A DNA stretch of 64,000 nt from Microcella daejeonensis (lineage in GTDB: Bacteria; Actinomycetota; Actinomycetes; Actinomycetales; Microbacteriaceae): contig NZ_CP113089.1 of the NCBI RefSeq assembly GCF_026625045.1, forward strand, positions 434,001 to 498,000, given 5' to 3'. Positions 1-14,459 of the stretch are shown piece after piece. The notes under the pieces are model-generated. The model ran no database searches and had not been told where the DNA came from. It was given only the letters and a program-made list of their open reading frames with translations. Every line of letters starts with the position of its first letter. Within the stretch, counting starts at the first letter, position 1. A program made the translations under genes and the position numbers.

Positions 1-239
1 TCGCACAGGCCTCCGGCCACACGCCGGCGACTCGGGAGCGGCTCGCGCAGCAGCTCGCCGCCGACAGCATCCCGTACATCTCGCCGGTGCCCGCGGTCGC
101 ACCCGAGCTCCTCCTCGCCGGAGTCGCCGTGCTGAGGCGGGAGCGCGAGTCGCGCGCCCTCGAGCTGGAGCGTGCTCGCCTCGAGCAGTTGCAGCCCACG
201 CTGGCCGCGCGCCCGCACGGGTTCCCCGAGCGCGGCTGA
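1..239 (+). CDS. C-terminal end of an unrecognised protein (partial)
   Basis: An open frame enters from the left edge (frame starting at base 3) and stops with TGA at 237-239, giving about 78 residues. The last half is rich in Arg, Glu and Leu and looks like an amphipathic, possibly coiled helix, ending in PHGFPERG. Codon use is high-GC like the neighbours, with G or C at most third positions. No domain is recognised, so no function is proposed. It converges on the lipoprotein gene that ends at 274 on the other strand, with 34 bases between the two stops. Confidence 0.55.
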   Translation, partial: AQASGHTPATRERLAQQLAADSIPYISPVPAVAPELLLAGVAVLRRERESRALELERARLEQLQPTLAARPHGFPERG

Positions 240-273
240 GCGGGTCGATCTGCCGCCCGCCCTCAGACCGCCT

Positions 274-1401
274 TCACTCGCCCGTCCACAGGTCGAGCAC
301 CTGCTCGGCCCATCGGCGGTTCGTCACGCCGAAGGCCGGAAAGTTGAAGCCCATGATCGAGTCCGCCGTCGACCTCACGGACCCCGGCACGCCGAAACAC
401 CCTTCCGCGACGTACGCGGTGCGGTTCTCATCCCGCATCCGGACGAGCTCCGCCCTTGTCGGGCCGAAACCCGCGCTCGTCACCTCCTCGGCCCAGTAGT
501 CAAGCTGGTCGTCATACTCCCCGATGCTCGACGACCACCACGCCTCAGCACGCTGCTGATCGTCGGCGCACGAGGGCCAGAAGGCGTTGCGCGCATCGCC
601 ATCGAAGCCGGTCTCACGACCGACGTACTCGTCGGCGAGGGAGAACAGAGCGTGCCCGAGCTCGTGAGCGACGACCCGATTCGCCAGTACGAACGACCCG
701 GGCTCGACGGCGACGACCGCATTGGCGAACGGCTGATCCGTGAACCGCTCCAACCGGGCCGGGTCGTCGAACATGCTTCCGTCACCCGCGACCGATGACT
801 TCACCTCCCCAGCCCCATCCCTGAGGGCCAACACGACGACGACCTGATCGGGCGCCCAGTTCGGCGTCGTCTGGCTCTCCAGCCAGTCGTACGGCGCCGG
901 TGGCGACAGCCTCGTCGTCCAGACGTTGAAGAGATCGCGCCGGCTACGGAATGGCTCCATCCCGAACACGCCGAGATCCGCGAAGCTCACCGTTGCGCTG
1001 GTCGAATCGGGCGCGACGGGCATCCCGACCTCATCCCAGAGCTGAGCCGTACCCGACCAGTTCAGATATGCAGTGGCAGCCTCCTCGAAGAGACCGGTAT
1101 CGTCCCAGCCCCACGGGGCGAAGACCAGATTGATGCGATCAGCACTGACCCGGTTGTGACCGGCCACGAGCGGCTCCAGACCCTCCGGCGACGGCTCGAG
1201 CTCGGGAGTCGCTGTCGGCGTTGGCACCACCGTCGACGCGGACGGGCGCGGGGGCGGGGGCGCCGCAGGTTCGGCAACCGGCGCCGTACTCAGGGGGCCG
1301 CATCCCGAGAGCATCATCGCGGCGAGCAGCGCCCAGGACGCGAATCGGCTCCTGGTCGTACCGAACGTGTCGGGTCCGTCGTGATGCGACAACCTTGTCA
1401 T
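274..1401 (-). CDS. M64-like zinc metallopeptidase lipoprotein
   Basis: A 375-residue predicted lipoprotein. The N-terminal hydrophobic segment ends in a lipobox with Cys34 (LSGC), so it should be exported and lipid-anchored. A Pro/Thr/Ala-rich linker (about 40-75) precedes the globular part. The zincin motif HELGH is at 246-250 and is followed by SLADEY, closely resembling the HExGHxxxxLADEY pattern of peptidase family M64 (IgA peptidase-type). His246, His250 and Asp257 or nearby residues would bind zinc. The start chosen is ATG at 1401; the longer frame to 1485 would begin inside the rRNA terminator hairpin and is unlikely. Substrate unknown. It sits directly downstream of the rRNA operon on the same strand but beyond the hairpin, so it probably has its own promoter. 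Confidence 0.8.
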   Translation of the reverse strand: MTRLSHHDGPDTFGTTRSRFASWALLAAMMLSGCGPLSTAPVAEPAAPPPPRPSASTVVPTPTATPELEPSPEGLEPLVAGHNRVSADRINLVFAPWGWDDTGLFEEAATAYLNWSGTAQLWDEVGMPVAPDSTSATVSFADLGVFGMEPFRSRRDLFNVWTTRLSPPAPYDWLESQTTPNWAPDQVVVVLALRDGAGEVKSSVAGDGSMFDDPARLERFTDQPFANAVVAVEPGSFVLANRVVAHELGHALFSLADEYVGRETGFDGDARNAFWPSCADDQQRAEAWWSSSIGEYDDQLDYWAEEVTSAGFGPTRAELVRMRDENRTAYVAEGCFGVPGSVRSTADSIMGFNFPAFGVTNRRWAEQVLDLWTGE

Positions 1402-1456
1402 CGCCCGAGAATACTCTTCGACCGCGGAACGGCCGGGTAGACAACTCGTTAACGCA

Positions 1457-1487
1457 AGATGGCCACCCCTGAACGGGGTGGCCATCT
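1457..1487 (-). terminator. rRNA operon terminator hairpin
   Basis: A perfect 12-bp inverted repeat (GATGGCCACCCC at 1458-1469, its complement at 1475-1486) with a 5-base loop lies just after the 5S gene in the direction of transcription. On the transcribed strand it is followed by a T-containing but not uninterrupted T tract. Position and strength fit a transcription terminator for the rRNA operon. Confidence 0.8.
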
Positions 1488-1497
1488 CACAAAATAA

Positions 1498-1616
1498 GTC
1501 CGGCGGTGTCCTACTCTCCCACGAGGTCCCCCTCGCAGTACCATCGGCGCAGAAGGTCTTAGCTTCCGGGTTCGGAATGTGACCGGGCGTTTCCCCTTCG
1601 CTATGGCCGCCGAAAC
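1498..1616 (-). rRNA. rrf: 5S ribosomal RNA
   Basis: About 119 bases on the minus strand show the conserved 5S pattern: a 5' end beginning GTTTCGGCGGCCATAGCG, the central CCCGGTCACATTCCGAACC block, and a 3' end GAGTAGGACACCGCCGGAC complementary to the 5' end. It is the last gene of the rRNA operon, about 135 bases after 23S and directly before a strong hairpin. End positions are estimated from terminal-stem pairing. Confidence 0.95.
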
Positions 1617-1690
1617 ACTATTGATTTCCCAATCAAGAGCACAACGACAACACACTGAAGTGTTGTGTGTGCGATTCCCGACCGTAAATC

Positions 1691-1717
1691 GAGAACCACA
1701 AAGTGGACGCGAGCAGC
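1691..1717 (-). other. Downstream arm of the 23S processing stem
   Basis: This 27-base stretch in the 23S-5S spacer is nearly complementary to 4995-5021 in the 16S-23S spacer. Both contain the GTGGACGCGAGCA core in opposite orientation. In the precursor RNA the two arms would pair and bring the ends of 23S together, as in the long stems cut by RNase III in other bacteria. The pairing is seen in the sequence; the enzyme is inferred. Confidence 0.75.
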
Positions 1718-1751
1718 AAACTCATTCCCACCCGAAGGTGGAGGTTGTTGT

Positions 1752-6899
<5,148 letters not shown>

Positions 6900-7449
6900 A
6901 ATGTTTGATAGCCAAACCACCCGAAGGCAGCCGGCACATCTAGTGCCCCACCAGACCCGAAGGACCAGCAGGACGAGTTTGTTCTGACTGAAGTTCGAAT
7001 ATCTACTGACATTCTTGTTTCAATCCAAAGGAATCTCTCCCGACCAGACAAAAGCCCGGTCGACGAGGATAGTTTGGCATTGACTTAGTGCACGCTGTTG
7101 AGTTCTCAAGGATCGGACGCACCTGACCCTCGACCTCTCGGTCTCGGCAACAGGGCACTTCCTCTTCGGATCCGCATCCGTCGACCTGACGCGGTGAGGC
7201 GAGGGTCGAGGTGGGATTCCTCATCCTCCGGGTGCGCATCGCGAACGATGTGCGGTTCGAAGGGGATGGTGTTTCCGCTTGGGGCCCGGGATGCTCCGAG
7301 GCACTCGGCCTGGCTCTCTCCCGCCCGCTTGGGGCAACGAGTAGAGACATTACGCGGGATCGGGCGGCTCCGCCAATCGAGCGTGCGCTACGGCGTGTCG
7401 CCCGGAATTCCGGGCATCCCGCCCAGGCGCGATCGCACGACGATCATCG
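6900..7449 (-). promoter_or_regulatory. rRNA operon leader and promoter region
   Basis: 550 bases without a protein gene. The part next to 16S (6900-7110) is lower in GC and is the transcribed leader. It holds the actinobacterial boxA-like antitermination element CTTGAGAACTCAACAGCGTG at 7091-7110. Further upstream the GC content rises and no obvious gene is present. Promoter position is uncertain: one candidate is listed separately at 7347-7376, and a second (TTGGAT, 17 bases, TAGATA) lies near 7000-7030 but falls inside the presumed leader. Confidence 0.65.
7347..7376 (-). promoter_or_regulatory. Candidate rRNA operon promoter
   Basis: On the minus strand a TTGGCG hexamer (7376-7371) lies 18 bases from TAATGT (7352-7347). 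This is a reasonable sigma-70-type -35/-10 pair about 440 bases before 16S and upstream of the boxA-like element. It is inferred only from hexamer similarity and spacing. Confidence 0.35.
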
Positions 7450-9020
7450 TCACCGTCCGGAACCGGCGACGGCGCTCTCGGGGTTCCACAGCCGGGCGTA
7501 GAACGCGGACGACGGGGCCTCGAGCACGAGCCGGCGCTGCTCGGGCGGGAGCGCGTAGAGCGAGGGCGGCGAATCGACGGGGGCCGGCGGGCGGCCCTCG
7601 GCCGGGGTGACCGCGGAGCGGCCGAGGCCGAGACGGCCGCCGGGGACGGGAAGGCCCAGCAGCTCCAGGGTGGTCGGCAGGATGCTGAAGTGGTCGATGG
7701 GGCCGGGCACCGGTTCGACGTCGAGCGGGGTGGTCACCCGGTGGAAGACGCCGCGCGGGGCATCCCGCAACTCATCGGCCAGCTCGCTCGTCGCCCCCAC
7801 CATCGCCAGATGGTCGCCCATCACGACGACCGCCGTGTCGTCGAGCACGCCCTCGCGCTCGATGTCGGTGAGGAATCCCGCCACCTCATCGGCCGTGCAC
7901 CGCACCGCGGCGCGGGCCGGACCGTCGTCGCCCTGCTCGCAGGCGGGACCGACGAGACCCGGGTCGTGGCTGTCGACGGTGAGGAGCGTGAGGTTGTACG
8001 GCTGATCCTGCCCGCGCAGCGCGGCGAGCTCGAGGCGGGCGTTCTGGAGCAGGCGGTGGTCGGACAGGCCCCACGGGTTGAAGTCCGACTCCCCGCGGCG
8101 CTGCCACTCCCGGCGATCGAGCACCGCGTCGTAACCGTGCTGCTCGAGGAACTTGCCCTTGCCGGCGAAGCGGGAATCGGCTCCGCCGAGGAACACGCTG
8201 CGGTACCCGTGGTGCTCGAGCACGGCGCCGAGGCAGACCGCCCCCGGCAGGAAGCGCTCCTCGGCCTCGCCGAGTGCATTCTTGTCGACGCTGCCGCTGT
8301 CGAGAGCCTCGTTCTTGAGCGGGATCCCGCACTGGCTCGCCACGATGCCGGCGATCGTCCATCCGGTGCCGGGCTGCTGCTGCAGGGCATCCCACCGCAT
8401 CCACTCCTCGGTGGCGTCGGTGAGCGGGCCGAGGAGGTCCTCCCCCATGATCTCGGGGCTCTCGTACGCCTGCTCGAACGACTCGAGGTAGATCATGATG
8501 AGGTTCGTCGCCGGCCGCTGCTCGGGCGCCGGCAGGGTCTGCCCGGCGACGTAGTACTCCGCCACCGAGCCGTCGAAGCGGGCCGCCTCGAGGTACGGCC
8601 AGAACTGCACCCGGTCGAGCAGCAGGCCCGCGCCCAGCACGAGCACCAGAACGCCCGCCGTCGGCGCCAGCAGAGCCCCTCGGCGACGACGAGGGGGCTC
8701 GGCGTGCGGTTCGACCCGCTCCCGCCCCCGCAGTGCGACAGCGGCGCCGACGGCGCCCGCCACGGCGAGCACGGGTGCGAGCAGGCAGACGAGCAGGAAC
8801 GAGACCAGCAGCCCCGGCCCGCCGCCGTCGAGCTGCGTTCGACCCTCGACGACGTCGAGGAACTGCTGGGTGGTGATCGAGCCGAATACCGCCGTGATCC
8901 ACGCCGAGGAGGCGAGCATCACGAGCCCGGCGACGGCCGCGACTGCCCCGAGAACCCGGAGGGCGCCGCCGGACCGCCGCTCGCGGCGATCAGCCGACGG
9001 CCCGCGGGTGCCCGAGACCA

Positions 9021-9021
<1 letters not shown>
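7450..9021 (-). CDS. MdoB/OpgB-type phosphoglycerol transferase (sulfatase superfamily)
   Basis: 523 residues. Three hydrophobic segments (about 22-48, 70-97, 116-136) anchor a large extracellular alkaline-phosphatase-fold domain starting near 170. Motifs match the OpgB/LtaS group: NLIMIYLESFEQ with metal-binding Glu180, PGTGWTIAGIVASQCGIPL (about 217-235) holding the likely nucleophilic Thr, DSHDPG at 350-355, and GDH at 402-404. The family transfers phosphoglycerol from phosphatidylglycerol to extracellular glycans or teichoic acids; here the acceptor is unknown. The ATG at 9021 overlaps the stop of the adenosylhomocysteinase gene (TGATG), so translation is probably coupled. The longer upstream frame is an Arg/Ala-rich shadow of that gene and was rejected. 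Confidence 0.85.
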
Positions 9022-10520
<1,499 letters not shown>

Positions 10521-10583
10521 GCCCTCATTCTCGCAGGCCCGCGCCCGAGGGCGGGCTGTGCATGACGAGCGCGGATGCTGCGC

Positions 10584-11999
10584 TCAGGCGCGGATGAGCG
10601 CGAGCACCTCGTCGCGCAGCACCTGCATGGTGCTCGCCGTGGCCGCCTCGGCGTTGAGCCGCAGCAGGGGCTCGGTGTTGGAGGGGCGCACGTTGAACCA
10701 CCAGAAACCGTCATCGGCGGTGCCCGTGACGGTCAGCCCGTCGAGCTCGTCGAACTCGCCGCGCCCGGTGAAGGCCTCGACGATGCGCGTGTAGGCGGCG
10801 GGCACGTCGGTGACGGTCGAGTTGATCTCTCCGCTCGCCGTGTAGGGCGTGAACTCCGCCGCCAGCGCCGAGAGCGGGCCCTCGTACTCGCCGAACTGGG
10901 CGATGAGGTGCATGGCCGCGAGCATGCCGTTGTCCGCCCCCCAGAAGTCGCGGAAGTAGTAGTGGGCGGAGTGCTCGCCGCCGAAGATGGCGCCCGTCTC
11001 GCGCATCCTGTCCTTGATGAGCGAGTGCCCCACGTTGGTGCGGACCGGGGTCGCGCCGGCTGCCTCGATCGTCTCGGCGACGACGCGCGAGGTGATGAGG
11101 TTGTGGATGACGTGGATCTCACCCTGCTCGCCGGCCGCGCGCACGCGGGTGATCTCGCGCAGGGCGACGATCGCCGCGACGGCGCTCGGGGTCACCGGCT
11201 CCCCGCGCTCGTCGATGACGAAGCAGCGGTCGGCGTCGCCGTCGAAGGCGAGCCCGAGGTCGGCGCCGTGCTCGAGCACCGCGGCCTGCAGATCGCGCAG
11301 GTTCTCGGGCTCCAGAGGATTCGCCTCGTGGTTCGGGAAGGTGCCGTCGAGCTCGAAGTACAGCGGGATGATCTCGAGCGGGAGCGCGGGGAGGCCGGCG
11401 GCCGTTCCGAGGACGGCGGGCACGGTCATCCCGCCCATGCCGTTGCCGGCGTCGACGACGATGCGCAACGGGCGAACGGCGGAGAGGTCGACCAGCTCGC
11501 GCAAGTAGGCGGCGTAGTCGGCGAGCACGTCGCGTTCGGAGTAGCCGCCGGGCTCGGCGACGGCGGGGATGGCGCCCTCGCCGAGGTAGGCCGAGGCGCG
11601 GTCGCGGATGCCCGCGAGGCCGGTGCCGATGCTGATGCCCTGAGCGCCCGCGCGCGAGAACTTGATGCCGTTGTACGTGGCGGGGTTGTGGCTCGCCGTG
11701 AACATCGCCGCGGGTGCGTCGTAGCGGCCGGAGGCGAAGTAGGACTCGTCGGTCGAGCAGAGGCCGAGGTTCACGACGGCCGCGCCCCTGGCCTGCGCGC
11801 CGCGGGCGAAGGCGGCCACGAAGACCGGCGAGGAGTCGCGCATGTCGTGGCCCACGACCACCTCGGAGCCGGCCGCGCCGATCTCGTCCACGAAGCCGGC
11901 GCCGAGGGCCTCGACGACCTCCTCGGTGAGCTGCGAGCCGACGAGGCCTCGCACGTCGTAAGCCTTGATGAATGCGCTGAGATCGGGTGCGGTGGTCAC
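10584..11999 (-). CDS. manB: Phosphomannomutase / phosphoglucomutase
   Basis: 471 residues of the alpha-D-phosphohexomutase family. All four active-site elements are visible: the phosphoserine loop TASHNPATYNGIKF, the Mg-binding DGDADR, the sugar-binding GGEHSAHYYF, and the phosphate-binding RPSNTEPLLRLNAEA near the C-terminus. It interconverts mannose-6-P and mannose-1-P (possibly glucose phosphates too), feeding GDP-mannose and cell-envelope glycans. It lies 93 bases after DUF3499 on the same strand, an order conserved in actinobacteria (compare Rv3257c-Rv3258c). ManA, encoded at 20044-21183, would supply its substrate. Confidence 0.95.
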   Translation of the reverse strand: MTTAPDLSAFIKAYDVRGLVGSQLTEEVVEALGAGFVDEIGAAGSEVVVGHDMRDSSPVFVAAFARGAQARGAAVVNLGLCSTDESYFASGRYDAPAAMFTASHNPATYNGIKFSRAGAQGISIGTGLAGIRDRASAYLGEGAIPAVAEPGGYSERDVLADYAAYLRELVDLSAVRPLRIVVDAGNGMGGMTVPAVLGTAAGLPALPLEIIPLYFELDGTFPNHEANPLEPENLRDLQAAVLEHGADLGLAFDGDADRCFVIDERGEPVTPSAVAAIVALREITRVRAAGEQGEIHVIHNLITSRVVAETIEAAGATPVRTNVGHSLIKDRMRETGAIFGGEHSAHYYFRDFWGADNGMLAAMHLIAQFGEYEGPLSALAAEFTPYTASGEINSTVTDVPAAYTRIVEAFTGRGEFDELDGLTVTGTADDGFWWFNVRPSNTEPLLRLNAEAATASTMQVLRDEVLALIRA

Positions 12000-12031
12000 A
12001 GGGAGGAACCTACCGGAGCACGGTGGCGCCC

Positions 12032-12066
12032 GGGGCTCCGCGGGGGTCGGGGCTCCGCGGGGGGTC
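12032..12066 (-). repeat. Two tandem copies of a 17-18 bp GC-rich unit
   Basis: The unit GGGGCTCCGCGGGGGTC occurs twice back to back (12032-12048 and 12049-12066, the second with one extra G) between DUF3499 and manB. Each copy contains a short inverted CCGCGG core. It may act as an attenuating structure or simply be a local duplication. Confidence 0.55.
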
Positions 12067-12092
12067 GCGGCGCGCTGCGGTCGTGAGACGGG

Positions 12093-12305
12093 TCAGCCGG
12101 CCTCGCCGAGCGCGGAGTAGCGCACGACCTGCCAGCCCTGCGGCGCCGAGAGGCTCTGCGAGTGGCGCTCGCAGAGGTCGTAGCCGTGCGGCTCGGGTCG
12201 CCCGCTCAGCGGCCCGAGCACGGCCATCGAGTCGGCGTAGACGTAGGTCAGGGTACTGACCGCGCGCTCGCTGCACGCGACCCTGCTGCATACCCGAGCG
12301 CTCAT
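12093..12305 (-). CDS. DUF3499 family small protein
   Basis: 70 residues beginning MSARVCSRVACSERA. Cys6, Cys11, Cys45 and His48 form a CX4C...CX2H pattern that could bind a metal such as zinc; that role is inferred. DUF3499 proteins are small, cytoplasmic, conserved across actinobacteria and of unknown function. The neighbourhood (phosphomannomutase on one side, the metallopeptidase-like gene divergent on the other) is the standard one, compare Rv3257c-Rv3258c-Rv3259. Its ATG at 12305 is 35 bases from the start of the divergent gene, so promoters must overlap. Confidence 0.9.
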   Translation of the reverse strand: MSARVCSRVACSERAVSTLTYVYADSMAVLGPLSGRPEPHGYDLCERHSQSLSAPQGWQVVRYSALGEAG

Positions 12306-12340
12306 CGCCGCCCAGCATACGGCGGCACTACCCTGGAGCC

Positions 12341-12841
12341 ATGCCGTTTCCGTCGCGTCGTCCGCGCTCCTCGCGCCGGGACGCCCCCGGAGCCGCGGGA
12401 GCGGACTCCGGCGCGACGGCGAAGCCGACGCCGCCGAGCGCCCGGGCCCGGGCGCGGCACGGCCGCGGCGGGCGATCCCTCGTGACCGGCGCCCATCTGC
12501 CGCCCGTGCACACGCGGCGCGACCTCTTCGAGACGACCGTGCAGTCCTCGGCCGACTATCTGCAGGATCTCTGGCCCGACGAGCTGGCCACCCTGCGCAT
12601 CGAGGTGCTGCCGATGCCCGACCAGCCCGTTGGGGTGCGCGGCGTCGCGCGGTGGCGGGTGCTGCCCGAGCACTCGCTCGTGGTTCTGTACCGCATCCCG
12701 ATCGAGCGCATGAGCCGACTGCACCGCGACGACGACTGGCACCGGCGCCTCATGATCGAGTCGTGCGTCTTCCGCGCGGTCGGGGAGCTCATCGGCAAGG
12801 ACCCGTGGGATCTCGCCCCTGATCGGTTCCGGCACTGGTGA
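12341..12841 (+). CDS. Metallopeptidase-family protein with degenerate active site
   Basis: 166 residues. The N-terminal 50 are Arg/Ala/Pro-rich and look disordered; the folded part begins near RRDLFETTVQSSADYLQDLWP. The C-terminus (MIESCVFRAVGELIGKDPWDL) aligns by pattern with the zincin helix of the PF06262-type 'metallopeptidase family', but the HExxH residues are absent, so catalysis is unlikely. The same family in the same position occurs in mycobacteria (Rv3259). It is divergent from DUF3499 and convergent with the DUF5719 gene. A structural or regulatory role is possible; the function is unknown. Confidence 0.8.
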   Translation: MPFPSRRPRSSRRDAPGAAGADSGATAKPTPPSARARARHGRGGRSLVTGAHLPPVHTRRDLFETTVQSSADYLQDLWPDELATLRIEVLPMPDQPVGVRGVARWRVLPEHSLVVLYRIPIERMSRLHRDDDWHRRLMIESCVFRAVGELIGKDPWDLAPDRFRHW

Positions 12842-12875
12842 GAGGCCGCGCGGCGACCGCTCGGCGCGCATCGGC

Positions 12876-14459
12876 TCAGGGGTAGATCGTGAGCGGTCGG
12901 GGTGCGCCCGCCGGCGCCAGTACGCGGGAGAACCCGAGCCCGGCATCCCCCCGGTAGCTGACGGCGGCGTGCAGCGGACCGGTCGTGGTGAGCCGCGGCG
13001 CGCTGCTGCCGGCGACCGGCACGGTGGTCGCCCCGCGCGCGGGGATCTCGAGCTCGCGGCCGTCGACCGTGACGACGACGGGGTCCTCCCCCGCCGCGAG
13101 ATGGAGCAGAGCCCCGGAGCCGGGGGCGATTGCGGCGATGATCTCGCCTTCGTCGGCATCGAGACGGGGCGCGGCCGAGATCCAGGCGAGGTCGAGCCCG
13201 GCGCCCGCGGGGGCTCCGACCCGGGCACCCGCGACGACGGGCACGTCGGAGTCGATCGCGACGGCGTACTCCCCCTCCGCCACGCGCTCGGTGAGCGCGA
13301 GATCGAGCACGCGGCCGGCGTCGACTTCGGCGCGCACGATCACGGCGTCGCCGCCGCCCGCGGGGGTCAGCCGCACCTCGACCTCGGCGGGATCCTCGCC
13401 GGGCACGAGCAGCCGCAGGGTCGGCGCGTAGTCGAGCGAGCCGTCGTCGGCGGCGGCCTCGGCGACCGCGGCCGGCGCGATGACCGGGAGCGCGGGGATG
13501 ACCAGCTCGCGCCCCGGCGCGGGAGCACCCGTGACGATCGCCGCTCCGGCGGGCTGGAGCCCGCGGACGATCGTCTGCTGCAGCGTCGCCGTCACGGAGC
13601 CGCCCCGACTGGTGACGCCGACCACGGGCGAGGCCTCGCCGGGGGCGAAGCCGGCGAGCGGGAGGACGCGCTGGGTGCCCGGCGCGACGACGATGCCGCT
13701 CGTGCCCGGGGCATCGACGGGCCCGGCCGTGCCCCACAGCTCGAGCGCGACCGTCGCGGCGACCACTCCGGGGTTGCTCAGCACGATCCAGGTCGTGCGG
13801 CCCGTAGTGGTGTCGCCGCCGACGAGCCATGACGTGGGCTGGGGTGCCGAGCACTCGCTCGCGGCGAGCCCGCTCACGTCATCGGTGGCGACCGCGGTGC
13901 GCTCGGCGGCGGCCACTCGCGAATCCGGCGCGGTCACCGGCAGCGTCACGGTGGCGGCTCCGCCCTCGAGGGCATCGCTGGTCGGGATGCTCCCCTCGAC
14001 CAGCCCGGAACCCGCGACGAGCCGCTCGGGGCTCGCCACCGCGGCCACCTGGGCTCCCGCGCCGGTGCTGAGCCCGAGCACCGGACCGGGGCACACGAGC
14101 AGCTGATCGCCGCGATCGGGCACGACGTCGATCGCCGGCGGGGTCGCCTGGATACTCGGACCGGGGACGAAGATCACCCCGGCCGCGAGCGCGACCGCCC
14201 CGACCGCGGCGAGGAGCGCGACGCCGAGGCGGCCGCCGAGCGCGAGCAGCCGGCGGACGGGGAGGCGGCGGGCCGGGCGCGCCGGCGGGGGCGTGGCGGG
14301 CACGGGCGGGTCGGTCTGCTCGGTCTGCTCGGTCGGCGCGGCCGGTGCCGATGCCGATGCCGGAGCCGGCTCAGCCGCCTCGGCGGGCGACGGAGATGCG
14401 GTCGGCTCGGCGGGCGGCGGGGTCTCCTCCGGCGGGCCGGCGGGGCGTTCCTCAGTCAT
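12876..14459 (-). CDS. DUF5719 family membrane-anchored extracellular protein
   Basis: 527 residues. A Pro/Ala/Glu-rich cytoplasmic tail (1-70) is followed by an Arg-rich stretch and one transmembrane helix (about 76-97). The remainder is Gly/Ala/Val-rich and beta-like, with repeated short strands, and should face outward. This architecture matches the actinobacterial DUF5719 family of unknown function found next to the large GT2 membrane protein and whiB2. The start overlaps the GT2 stop. A GGAGG lies 6 bases before the ATG at 14459; an ATG at 14462 is also possible. The pair is probably translationally coupled and may act together in envelope glycan assembly; that is inference. Confidence 0.85.
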   Translation of the reverse strand: MTEERPAGPPEETPPPAEPTASPSPAEAAEPAPASASAPAAPTEQTEQTDPPVPATPPPARPARRLPVRRLLALGGRLGVALLAAVGAVALAAGVIFVPGPSIQATPPAIDVVPDRGDQLLVCPGPVLGLSTGAGAQVAAVASPERLVAGSGLVEGSIPTSDALEGGAATVTLPVTAPDSRVAAAERTAVATDDVSGLAASECSAPQPTSWLVGGDTTTGRTTWIVLSNPGVVAATVALELWGTAGPVDAPGTSGIVVAPGTQRVLPLAGFAPGEASPVVGVTSRGGSVTATLQQTIVRGLQPAGAAIVTGAPAPGRELVIPALPVIAPAAVAEAAADDGSLDYAPTLRLLVPGEDPAEVEVRLTPAGGGDAVIVRAEVDAGRVLDLALTERVAEGEYAVAIDSDVPVVAGARVGAPAGAGLDLAWISAAPRLDADEGEIIAAIAPGSGALLHLAAGEDPVVVTVDGRELEIPARGATTVPVAGSSAPRLTTTGPLHAAVSYRGDAGLGFSRVLAPAGAPRPLTIYP

